Source: Cunninghamia lanceolata
Lineage: Eukaryota > Streptophyta > Pinopsida > Cupressales > Cupressaceae
NCBI GenBank assembly: GCA_027924645.1
Contig: BSBN01001017.1
Location: forward strand, 11,868,501 to 11,932,500
Length of the DNA stretch: 64,000 bases
Direction of reading: 5' to 3'
The notes below the pieces were generated by a model. The model searched no databases. It saw only the letters and a list, made by a program, of their open reading frames with translations, and was not told the DNA's origin. Made by a program: the position numbers and the translations under genes. How positions within the stretch are numbered: the first letter of the stretch is position 1; every line of letters starts with the position of its first letter. Below are positions 11,788-21,929 of this stretch, piece by piece.

Positions 11788-13022
11788 TTATTTTTGCATG
11801 CAGGTGAATTCAAATTTGATCAATTTGTGATACATAATAAAAAGACAAGAAAAAGGTTGTATGATCGAAGAAGAGATACTAGAAATGTCAATGAAGGAAC
11901 ATCTACTCAAGAACAACCCATGGAAATTGTTGATGACCAAGGAGTACAGGTACCAGAACAAATTGAAGGTGGTGATATAAATTTTTCCTTGGTATGGAAA
12001 ATCTGATGGAGATGGATGAGGATTCTCTTTTAAAAAATATTTCATCTGAAGATATGGTACCTGAAAGCATAGTAAAATTACACTCTAAAAAATAATGGGA
12101 TGATTTTTTTTAAAATAAGTCTATAATTGGAAGAGCACAGTTATTTGCAAAGTTATTTAGGAAGAAAGAGATGACCCCTGTTTTGGAGTTGTTAGGGGTT
12201 GATAATAAGAAAAAGTCATCAGGTTCTTTAAAGCAAACAATAGTTGAAAACCTACAAGAAGCATTGAATTCTATTGAAAGCAAGAGTCGAGCTATTGATT
12301 TAAGTGTTGCACATAGAGCATTAATGACTGTAATTTCTAGTAAGAAATTTTCACATAGAAGACAAGTTCAAGCAATTTCCTAATTACTCAATGTTTCTAG
12401 GAGAACTATTTAGAGATATATTGCAAGGAGAAATAGATTGGATGGAAATGTTGAGAATAATTGGGTAAATATTTGTAGGGTTCCCTAAAAAGATAGAATC
12501 TTAGAAGATGTAAAGGAATAGGTGATTGAATATTGGACCAGCCACTCTCGTGTTTCTTCCAATAGAAGGAACACTATACAGATAAAAGGTGAAGATGGTA
12601 CAAAAATTTTACATCCAAAATATTTTATAGATACAACACAAAGTAAACTTTTTGAAGCATTCAAGCAAGAATTTTTAGATGTAAAGATTTGTCAAAGGAT
12701 GTTTGAGAGACTACGACCAACTTTTGTAAATAGAAATAAGGTACGTGAGACTTGTTGTTGTCAAAATCATGTTGAATTTCATCTACACCTATAGTCATAT
12801 AAAAAAGCTATGGCAATAATTAATCCAAATATAGTCATCCCTGGAAGTACAACACAATTTGTGAAAACTCTTCTATGTGAAAAATCAGAAGATTCAGATG
12901 AATTCAAAGTGCAGTGTATAAAAAATATATGTAATGATTGTGAAAATTTGAAGAATCTTGTACAGGTTGACAATATTGATCATTCGATGCAAGTTATGTG
13001 GAAGAGATTTGAATATGAGAAG
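11788..13022 (+). pseudogene. DDE/D transposase-like gene, 5' part (helix-turn-helix region)
   Basis: Open fragments at 11,779-12,006, 12,171-12,383, 12,522-12,794 and 12,810-13,022 read as one degenerate protein. Around 12,350-12,440 there is a helix-turn-helix-like stretch (RRQVQAIS, then LLNVSRRTI, then RYIARR). Later come a Cys-rich ETCCCQNHVEF segment and a stretch ending FEYEK. Several in-frame stops are TAA or TAG where glutamine would fit. The reading is cut at 13,022 by an LTR element and resumes at 20,180 in frame after the AGAAG target duplication. The family resembles uncharacterised transposase-like proteins; I cannot name the superfamily. Confidence 0.55.
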
Positions 13023-14280
13023 TGGTGTAGGGGTACCGAACAACTCAGCTTATTTTGTTGTTTATTTGTCATAAGGTCAAAGCGACTAACTGTTGTTTTT
13101 AATTTTTTTTTGTGTTCAGTTGTAATAAGGGAAGTTCAGGGATATAAAGTGGTTTGGCCTTCCCCCAACTGTCATGAACGGTTGATCTCCCACTATATTG
13201 GGATAAATTGGCAGCAGACCGAACATGTGGGTTCGGTTCTGAGTTTGGTTGCGTATGTTCAATTCTATGCAAAAAGAATAACAAAAACTTTGTTCTATTC
13301 ATGGTGTAAAAAATCTGTTAACTATTGGTAGATTTCCCTTTCCTGTAACGTAGTCATTTCTATTCTACAAGTTGTCGAAGTATGAATTGATGAAGCATTC
13401 CACTGGTGGGATTTCTGTTGAAATTAGTGGAATGGCTTCATTGTGTACATATGTGTTTTTATTTTCTGTTCTTGTTCCTGTGTGTTGTGTTCTATTTAAT
13501 AGTGCAGAGAACTAGGTCGAAGGTATTGCACAGTAAGTGCCCTAGCATTTCTATGTGCTAGGGTTTAGTCAAAAGTTAGGCAAAGTGAAGTTTTGCCTAA
13601 GTGTTGGAGTATCATCGACGAGACTATGGGTTATTGGCAGAGTATTTAGTATTCTAGGCAAAAGTAGTAGTCTGCCCGAAGAGTAGTCAGGGTAACCAAG
13701 TACATCAGCAAAGAAAGTCTCATCGTGGTCAATAGCAATAATCTTACCGATGGATGTGTTTGAAGGTTAAGACATCAGAGTATCGGTCTGAAGTTTGGAG
13801 ACGCCGCCGATGGTAGATGTTACACTGACAGTTGAGTTGGAATGTGTATCGGTATATCAAGAGGATAGACCAAGTGCTCACCGATGTTATAAGTCTTGCC
13901 AATGACAGTTGTATCAACGTATCGGAAGACAAGGTCAAAGTTGAACCGATAGAGGAGAGTCACGCTGACGAGTTTGAAGGAGCCATCGGCGTAGATCGGT
14001 GGAGAAGATTCTTACGAGGTTGATGACAAACGTCTTGTCAACAACAAAGGAGTGATCGGTGTATCGGTGGAAGGTTTTGTTGAGTTGCTGACGGTGTCAA
14101 GTCCTACCGATAGGTCAGAAACCTAGAGTTCTCCATTGGGAGACTCGTAAGATCAAAGAGATAAGTTCTAAGGTGGCTGATAGGTTATGTTTGGCTGACA
14201 ATAGTAGGTCGCCAAGACATAGGCCACTCTCTTACCAATTTGGTGGGAAGTTTTACGCTTCCTCTATGCACTCTGTATCA
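13023..14280 (+). repeat. Left LTR of the chromovirus (1,258 bp)
   Basis: It pairs with 18,921-20,174. Its second half (13,600-14,220) holds many CCGAT, ATCGG and GCCGAC motifs, a good part of which have lost their CpG compared with the right LTR. Confidence 0.9.
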
Positions 14281-14283
14281 TTT

Positions 14284-14296
14284 TGGTAATTAGAGC
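14284..14296 (+). other. Degenerate primer-binding site
   Basis: TGGTAATTAGAGC follows the left LTR by three bases and resembles the initiator-Met site TGGTATCAGAGC with two changes. Confidence 0.6.
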
Positions 14297-14375
14297 TTTA
14301 GTTGGTCTATGTGGTGACGTGTTTTGAACAAGTCTATGTATGTCAGCAGACGAGAGTAAAGGAGAGGCTAGCAAC

Positions 14376-15392
14376 ATGCCTCCAAAGGGGATGACAGCAG
14401 AAGTGCTTAAGAAGTTCCAAGAGATGGAAGAGATGATCAAGGTTGGAGTCAAGGAAACACTCTAGGCTGAGTTGAAGGCACTAAAGATAGGAAAGAAATT
14501 AGATGGTGAATCTAATGAAGAAGAAGAAGATGGGGAAGAGGAAACAACCCCAGAATAGGTAGATATATCTGCAGACTAGAAATAATTTCTGGATGCCATA
14601 AGGACACTCCGTAAGGAGTCGTCTGAATAAAAAATGGAGATTCCAATGTTTAGTGGAAAGATGGATGCAAAAGAAGTCATCGAATGGGTCGAGGCTTTGA
14701 ACAATTACATTCACGTGGTGGAACTACACCCAGGGAGAAAAGGTGAAGAGTGGCAAGAGCATGATCTCATCCTGGAGTCAGATGGTAGAGAGGATCAAGG
14801 CTCAGTTCCTACCAGTAGATTATGAAGTGCAGATATACAGGAAAATGCAAAATCTCAGATAGAAGGATATGGATGTATCCACCTATACAGAGGAATTTCA
14901 TCAATTGTCTCTAAGGTGTGGACTTGCTGAGGATGAGAAAGGAAGAGTTGCCAAGTATATTAATGACTTGAAGTATAGTATACAAGATGAGATTACTATC
15001 TTGACACCAGAAACCATGGCCAAGTGTTTCCAAGTGGCACTGAGAGTAGAAGAGAAGTAGAAAAGAAAGGGAGAACAATAGAACAAAGGTAGGGGTGGAA
15101 GAAATTTTAGGGCTAGAAAAGTTTTGGTGGTAGAAATCAGTTCTAGAAGAATCAAGGGGTGTCCAGTCAGCAAGAACATAGTGGAGAATCTGGTTCTAGA
15201 GGGGGTTTCAAAGGAAGGAGACCCAATGGGAGAGGTAGATTTGGTGGACCAGGCAGAGGTCCTAACGTCTTCATGGGAAGATGTTATAATTGTAACCAAA
15301 TTGGGCACATAGCAGGAAAGTGTCTGGAGAAATCCTCAAGCTCTCATGGAGGAGAGAGAGGGAGCCAGCTGATTCAAGAAGAAGATTGTTAG
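14376..15392 (+). pseudogene. gag of the Galadriel-like chromovirus
   Basis: An ATG at 14,376 opens a capsid-like protein (MEIPMFSGKMDAKEVIEWVE at 14,634 on). The protein changes frame near 14,740 and again near 15,110, and carries several TAG codons where glutamine would fit. Near the end, at about 15,283-15,325, a zinc knuckle CYNCNQIGHIAGKC (CX2CX4HX4C) is preceded by a Gly/Arg-rich stretch, as in nucleocapsid. Gag would form the virus-like particle in the cytoplasm. Not functional. Confidence 0.75.
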
Positions 15393-15395
15393 AGT

Positions 15396-18300
15396 GTGAC
15401 TTCACCTATGGGAAGTGCAGCTCCAACACAAGATGGAGAGAATCTCGTGATGAGAATGATGATGCTGAAAGTGCCACAGAACAAGGAACCACCCCAGAGG
15501 AAGACACTATTCAGAACTCTATGTAAAGTTTTCGGCAAAAGGTGTAAGGTAATTGTTGATTCTGGCTCAACTAAAAATTTAGTTTCAGTAGAAATGGTAG
15601 AGAAATTGAATTTGAAAAGATTGCCACATGTTAGTCCATACAAAGTGTCCTGGCTGAACAAAGGGCAACAAGTTTTGGTTGATGGACAAGCTTGGGTAGA
15701 ATTTCAGATAGGGGAATATAGGGACAAACTGTAGTGTGATATAATTCCCATGGATGCATGCTATTTATTGTTAGGAAGACCATGGCAGTATGATGTACAA
15801 GCCCAGCATGATGGTAAATCCAATTCCTTTGTTATCACCAAGAATGGTAGACAGTATAAGATGGATCCTTTACCAGAAGAGGGTGTAGACAAGAATGTAG
15901 GCTCAAGTGTCATGTTAGTAAGTGGGAAAGAGTTTATCCATACTCTAAAAGAAGAGGGAACCCAAGGGTATGCTCTAATTTTGAAACCTAAAGACAATTC
16001 TGATTTGTCTAAAAATAGCAAGGAAAACATCCCTAAGGAAGTGCAGGAATTGTTAGACAAGTATAAGAGTATCATGGTGGAGGATATTCCCAATACCTTA
16101 CCCCCTATGAGAGACGTAAGTCATCAGATTGACTTCATCCCAAGATCCACATTGCCAAATAATCTAGCCTATAAAATGACACCTGCTCAAAATGAGGAGA
16201 TTGCTAAACAAGTACAAGAACTGTTGGATAAGGGTTTGGTGAGGAAAAGTCTTAGTCCATGTGCTATACCCACAGTTTTAGCTCCTAAGAAGGATGGCAA
16301 ATGGAGGTTGTGCACTGATTCGAGGGCCCTCAATAAGATCACCATCAGATATAGGTTTCCTATGCCTAGGATAGAGGACCTCATGGATTGTTTGGGAGGA
16401 GCTTGGTACTTTTCTAAAATTGATCTCAAAAGTGGATACCATTAGATCAAGATTAGACAAGGGGATGAATGGAAGATAACTTTTAAGACTAATGAAGGTC
16501 TTTATGAGTGGGTGGTGATGCCATTTGGACTGTCCAATGCTCCAAGCACTTTCATGCGTCTAATGAATGAGGTATCGAAAGATTTTATTGGCAAATTTGT
16601 TGTTGTCTATCTTGATGATATTTTGATTTTTAGCAGGACAAAAGAAGAACATTTACAACATTTGGAACAGGTGTTGAAGAAGCTGCATGAGGAGAAACTG
16701 ATGATCAATATGGAGAAGAGTGTCTTCATGAAGGAACAACTCACATACCTTGGATTTGTGATATCCCAAGGCAATTTGAAAATGGATCCGGAAAAGGTAG
16801 ATGCTATTTTGTCTTGGCCAACACTTAAAACTGTAAGTGATGTAAGAAGTTTTCACGGATTGGCAACTTTTTATAGAAAATTCATAAGAGGATTCAGTCA
16901 TATTTGTGCACCCATTTTGGATACCATAAAAGGAGGACAGAAATGTAATTTTGTTTGGAATAGAGTAGCTGATGAGTCTTTTGAGATTCTCAAATAGAAA
17001 ATAGCAGAGAAACCCATTTTGGTTTTGCCTAATTTTAATAAGTTGTTTACTGTGGAATGTGATGCCAGTAACCTTACCATTGGTGTTGTCTTGAGTTAGG
17101 AAGGCAGACCTATTGTTTTCTTTAGTGAAAAGCTGAATGATGCTAAAAGAAAGTATTCCACATATGATCTAGAATTGTATGCAATGGTGCAAGCATTGAA
17201 AAAATGGAGACATTATCTCTTGCCCAAGGAATTCATTGTTTATACTGACAACCATGCTTTGAGTTTTCTGAATTCGCATGAGAAGTTAAACCACCGACGC
17301 ATGAAGTGGGTCAAACAACTCCAGGCATATACTTTTTCCATCAAACATAAAAAGGGACAAGCCAACAAGGTGGCAGATGCTCTGAGTAGAAGAGTGTGCA
17401 CTATATAAGAAATCCAGTTGCAAAGTGTGGGAGTGGATTCTCTCAAAAATATGTACTAGGATGATGAGGACTTCAAAGAGATATATGTAGTTTGTTCACA
17501 ATTTTCAGATTCCTATTATTCTGATTTTTTTGAATATTTGTTACAACAAGGGCTATTGTTCAAAGGTAGCCAACTGTGTGTACCTAGGTGTTCCATGAGG
17601 GAGAACATCATAAAAGAGAACCATTACAGTAGTCTTGGAGGTCATTTTGGACTGGACAAGACATTGGAAAAAGTGAGAAGGCTTTACTTCTGGCCTAAAA
17701 TGCAAATAGATGTCAGGAAATTTGTAGAAAGTTGCAACATTCGCCAAAGGGCAAAAGGGACTTCATCAAATGCAGGTCTCTATCAACCACTTCCAATTCC
17801 TCAAAGGCCATGGGAGTGCATCAGTATGGATTTTGTTTTAGGTCTTCCCTGGACTCAAAAAGGATTTGACAGTGTGTTTGTGGTTGTTGACAGGTTTAGT
17901 AAAATGGCTCATTTTGTGCCATACAAATGTACCAATGATGCTTCACACATTGTTGGTCTATTCTTTAAAGAAATAGTTCAAATTCATGTTCATTGAACAT
18001 AGTTACTGATAGAGATCCCAAGTTTGTGGGACATTTTTGGTGCACATTGTGGAAGAAATTGGGCACTCAATTATCTTTCATGTCAGCCTATCACCTTCAG
18101 AAGGATGGAAAAACTGAGGTGGTGAATAGATCACTGGGTAATCTTTTGAGGTGTTTGACTAAATAGCATGGAGAAGCATGGGATATGATCATCCTACAAG
18201 CAGAATTTGCATATAATGACTATGTCAATCAGAGCACAGGAAAGACTCCTTTTGAAGTTGTATATGGGATTCATCCCAGGGGAATCTTGGAGTTGAGAGA

Positions 18301-18898
18301 TCTCCAGAACATGGAGAAAAGGAGTGCACAAGGAGAAGATTTTGTAGTCAGCATGAAGGATATCCATGATGCTGTAAGGGAAACTATCCAGAAGAACATA
18401 GGGAAATACAAAGAGAGAGCTGATCAGAAGAAAAGGGATGTCTAATACAAAGTTGGGGATCTGGTAATGGCATATCTGAAGAATGAAAGACTTTCGAAGG
18501 GAAAGCCCATGAAGCTTCTTATGAAGAAGATAGGTCCATGCAAGATTGTTCACAAATTTGGGCCTAATGCCTACGAGATTGAACTTCCTCCAGGTTTAGC
18601 AATATCACCCATTTTCAATGTGTCTGACCTGTTTCCATTCAAAGGAGACAATGTTGTTGGTTCAAATGTGATAGAAGCAAGGGATGCAGAATGGATTTCT
18701 GATCTTCCACCAAGTCAACCAGTATAGCTGGAATGTATTTTGGACACCAAAGTTTAGAAGAAGACCAGGCATAAAACCTACAAGAAGTATCTGGTCAAAT
18801 GGCGTCGTTTGCCTGATGAGGATGCTACCTGGATGAGCGAGGAGGACATCATAAAACATGGAGTTACTATTTTAGACTTGGTTCCTCAAGGGACTTGA
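15396..18898 (+). pseudogene. pol of the Galadriel-like chromovirus (PR-RT-RH-INT-chromodomain)
   Basis: Protease shows IVDSGST and LLGRPW (15,555-15,780). RT shows a YLDD box (about 16,607) and FGLSNAP. RNase H shows VECDAS, YTDNHAL and ADALSRR. Integrase has an HHCC-type region, SMDFVLGLP, then TDRDPKF and KTEVVNR, the D, D and E positions. The chromodomain ends with YLVKWRRLPDEDATW near 18,800, where it would help target integration to chromatin. One frame runs from 15,396 to about 17,990, then a frameshift. In-frame stops occur near 15,732, 16,443, 16,995, 17,097, 17,406, 17,457, 18,163, 18,443, 18,725 and 18,757, mostly TAG at glutamine positions. Confidence 0.85.
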
Positions 18899-18920
18899 GT
18901 TCTTTTAAACCCCAAGAGTA

Positions 18921-20174
18921 TGGTGTAGGGGCACCTAACAACTCAGCTTATTTTGTTGTTTCTTTGTCATAAGGTCAAACCGACCAATTGTTGTTTTTCA
19001 AATTTTTTGTGTTCAGTTGTAATAAGGACAGTTTGGGGATATGAAGCAGTTGGCCTTCGACAACTATCATGAACGGTTGATCTCCCACTGTATTGGGATA
19101 AATTGGCAGCAGATTGAACATGTGGGTTTAGTTCTGAGTTTAGTTGTGTATGTTCAATTCTATGCAAAAAGAATAACAAAAACTTTGTTTTGTTCGTGGT
19201 GTGAAAAATCTGTTAACTATTGGTAGATTTCCCTTTCCTGTAATGTAGTCATTTCTATTATGCAAGTTGTCAAAGTATGAATCGATGAAGCATTCCACTG
19301 GTGGGATTTCTATTGAAATCAGTGGAATGGCTTCATTGTGTACATATGTGTTTTTATTTTCTATTCTTGTTCCTATGTGTTGTGTTCTGTTTAACAATGC
19401 AGAGAACTAGGTCAAAGGTATTGCATAGTAAGTGCCCTAGCATTTCTATGTGCTAGGGTTTAGTCGAAAGTTAGGCGAAGTGAAGTTTTGCCAAAGTGTT
19501 GGAGTATCATCGGCGAGACGTTATCGGCAGAGTATTTAGTATTCTAGGTGAAAGTAGTAGTCTGCCCGAAGAGTAATCGGGGTGACCAAGTACATCGGCA
19601 AAGAAAGTCTCATCATGGTCGATAGTGATAATCTTACCGGTGGATGTGTCTGAAGGTTAAGACATCGGAGTATTGGCCTGAATTTTGGAGATGTCGCCGA
19701 TGGTAGATGTTACACCGATGGTTGAGTTGAAATGTGTATCGGTATATGAGGAGGATAGACTAAGTGCTCGCCGATGTTATAAGTCTTGCCGACGACAGTT
19801 GTATCGACGTATCGGAAGACAAGGTCAAAGTTGAACTGATAGAGGAGAGTCATGCCGACGAGTTTGAAGGAGCCATCAGCGTATTGGCAGAGAAGATTCT
19901 TACGAGGCCGATGACAAACGTCTTGCCGACAACAAAGTAGTGATTGATGTATTGGTGGAAGGTTTTGTTGAGTTACCGACGGTGTCAAGTCCTACCGATA
20001 GGTGTGAAACCTAGAGTTCTCCATCGGGGAGACTAGTAAGATTAGAGAGATAAGTTCTAAGGTGGTCGACAGGTTATGTTTGGCCGACATTAGTAGGTCA
20101 CCAAGACATAGGCCACTCTCTCACTGATTAGTTTTGGTGGGAAGTTTTACGCTTCCTCTGTGCACTCTGCATCA
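18921..20174 (+). repeat. Right LTR of the chromovirus (1,254 bp)
   Basis: It begins TGGTGTAGGGGCACC and ends CTGCATCA before AGAAG. About 20 copies of CCGAT, ATCGG or GCCGA(C/T) type motifs lie between 19,500 and 20,130. Confidence 0.9.
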
Positions 20175-21032
20175 AGAAGTACTCAACAAAGTCAGCAGTT
20201 GAGAGAAGAAAAATTGTTCTCAAAGAGAGTGAATTGTCAAGCAATGAGTTTATGAAAATTTTTTGCAATATCATATATCCACATATTGACCATTGTCATG
20301 GTGCTAGATGGCAAGCTAAGCAATTTTGTGACTCAAAAAATTACTTTCCACCAGGTTGTAGTCTATCTATTGTTGATTTCTCTGAGAACTATACATTTAG
20401 TCCTCAAAATGAGATTCAAAGTCAATATTATCATTCAGAGCAAGTTGCAATATTTGTACAAGTTTGTTATATAGGCATGCTGAAGAACATGTGGATGGTG
20501 TACAAAGTAGCAAAGATGAACGAATTATCATCAAAGAGGTTCACTTTTATATCAGTGATGATATAGGTCATGATAGAAACTATGTAGCCCATTGTTTTGC
20601 AATGTTTTTTGAAGACCTAAGATGACGTCAAATAGATGCTTCACAACATTGGATATGGTCTGATGGATGTGCTGGTAAGTGTTGATTTTTTATTTTTTTA
20701 AATTATATTATATTTATTTGTGTAATTAACTTGTAGACTTGAATTGTTTAGTTACTTAAATATGTTGTACCTATATGTATATAGTTTTTTATAAAAATAT
20801 TTTGGTTTTAAATTTGAAATTGTTTGTAACTTCACAGGACAATTTAAATCTGCAAAAGATTTTAATTGGTTAAGCCAACAACATATTAAACGGAACATAC
20901 AATTTTTGTGGAATTTCTATGAGAGTGGACATGGAAAAGGAGAGCATGATGGAACTGGAGCATGTGTGAAGCATGCACTTCAATAACATGAACTTGCAGG
21001 GAATACATTATGGAATACAAATTTAAATTCTT
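20175..21032 (+). pseudogene. DDE/D transposase-like gene, 3' part with an intron
   Basis: The reading resumes after the LTR element. Motifs in order are SIVDFSENYTF (about 20,370), WSDGCAG (20,655-20,674) continuing as QFKSAKDF after an intron, and HGKGEHDGTGACVK (about 20,930-20,975). These three acidic positions look like a D, D, D/E catalytic set of an RNase H-fold transposase; this is inference. The intron 20,675-20,837 has GTAAGT and TTCACAG ends, and splicing keeps the motif frame. A frameshift near 20,472 and stops (for example TGA near 20,622) make it non-functional. Confidence 0.6.
20675..20837 (+). other. Intron in the DDE-like gene (163 bp)
   Basis: The donor is G|GTAAGTG and the acceptor TTCACAG|GAC. 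Removing it joins CAG to QFKS in frame within the conserved motif block. Consistent with a eukaryotic spliced transposase gene. Confidence 0.7.
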
Positions 21033-21278
21033 AAATATATTTTAAATTAATTTAAACCTGTTAGGAAAAAAGTGTAGATCTCAATATATTGCATGTGTTG
21101 AGAAGTGGAAGCTTAAGCCATTATGCAATTTAATGGTTTTGATATATATCCAATGTTACAGATTTTCAATATTTCTTCTATTGGATTTTTTAAAAAATCT
21201 AATTATGTTTTTTGAGATTGTCTTTTCCTTTCAACTTGAAAACCTCTTAACCTGACATTTCACCAACATGAACTTGTA

Positions 21279-21389
21279 GGTAATGACATAAGGAATGCAA
21301 ATGAAATTGTTAAATGGTGCAAAAGTCATTTTGCTGTCCATGACTCAATATACAACACACGCTATTTTGGGGAAGTTAAAAGTACATAA
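21279..21389 (+). pseudogene. Further exon-like fragment of the DDE-like gene
   Basis: After an acceptor-like CTTGTAG, the frame reads NDIRNANEIVKWCKSHFAVHD and so on to a TAA at 21,387-21,389. The sequence before it (CATGAACTTGTAGGTAATGACATAAGG) is a near copy of 20,987-21,014, so this is either the next exon or a small local duplication. Confidence 0.45.
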
Positions 21390-21411
21390 ATATTTTGTTT
21401 TGAATTTTAAT

Positions 21412-21866
21412 GTCTGTGACATCATTGAATTTGAAGGGAGATTGAGACAATTAGGCCTCTTTTCCAAAGCATGTATGTGATTATTGACCTCCAAACTTCC
21501 CAATTGCACTTGGATGCTTTCAACTCATCACCAATGGTCAGAAAATGCAAGTTATTTGGTTAGGAACAATCACCAATTGATTTGAATGCAAGATTTCAAT
21601 CTAAGCCCTTGTATCTCCTAAAATATAGGCAAAACTCAATTAGGGTTCATTCAAACTCACTTTTGTTTCATACCCTACTCACCAAAATTCCTTAAACACA
21701 AAAAATACATTGCCTAGCATCTATCATTCCAATTCTAAGATTTTTGAGTGGTGGGGAAGCTCTGGAAACTTGTTTTGTTGTACCAAACCCTAGATCCCCT
21801 ATTCTATAGACCGCTTTCAAACAAATGTCTCAATCTCCCTTCAAATTCAATGACGTCTTCTCAGAC
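21412..21866. repeat. Inverted-repeat element, MITE-like (455 bp)
   Basis: The arms 21,412-21,449 and 21,826-21,866 are inverted repeats. They share 27 identical bases ending in GAAGGGAGATTGAGACA and outer GTCTG / CAGAC ends. The interior has no ORF. No target duplication is visible at these edges, so it could be a foldback rather than a DNA-transposon MITE. Confidence 0.55.
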
Positions 21867-21929
21867 CACCTGCAAAGAGAAGTAGACACACCATATTTTC
21901 CAACCATATAAGTTGTACGCCATGACAGG

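Larger units (their letters stand above)
13023..20174 (+). mobile_element. Ty3/Gypsy chromovirus (Galadriel-like), decayed, 7.15 kb
   Basis: LTRs at 13,023-14,280 and 18,921-20,174 begin TGGTGTAGGGG and end TCTGYATCA. The 5-bp target duplication AGAAG is at 13,018-13,022 and 20,175-20,179. Domain order is gag with zinc knuckle, protease, RT, RNase H, integrase and a C-terminal chromodomain, typical of chromoviruses. The integrase and chromodomain wording is closest to Galadriel or Tcn1-type elements (inferred from memory of the family). The LTRs differ by roughly 8-10%, so the insertion is old. It interrupts the transposase-like gene. Confidence 0.9.

Noticed and set aside
13099..13302. Minus-strand ORF repeated at 18,967-19,179
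   Set aside because: It occurs in both chromovirus LTRs only because the LTRs are copies of each other; frames are not conserved and no domain is present.
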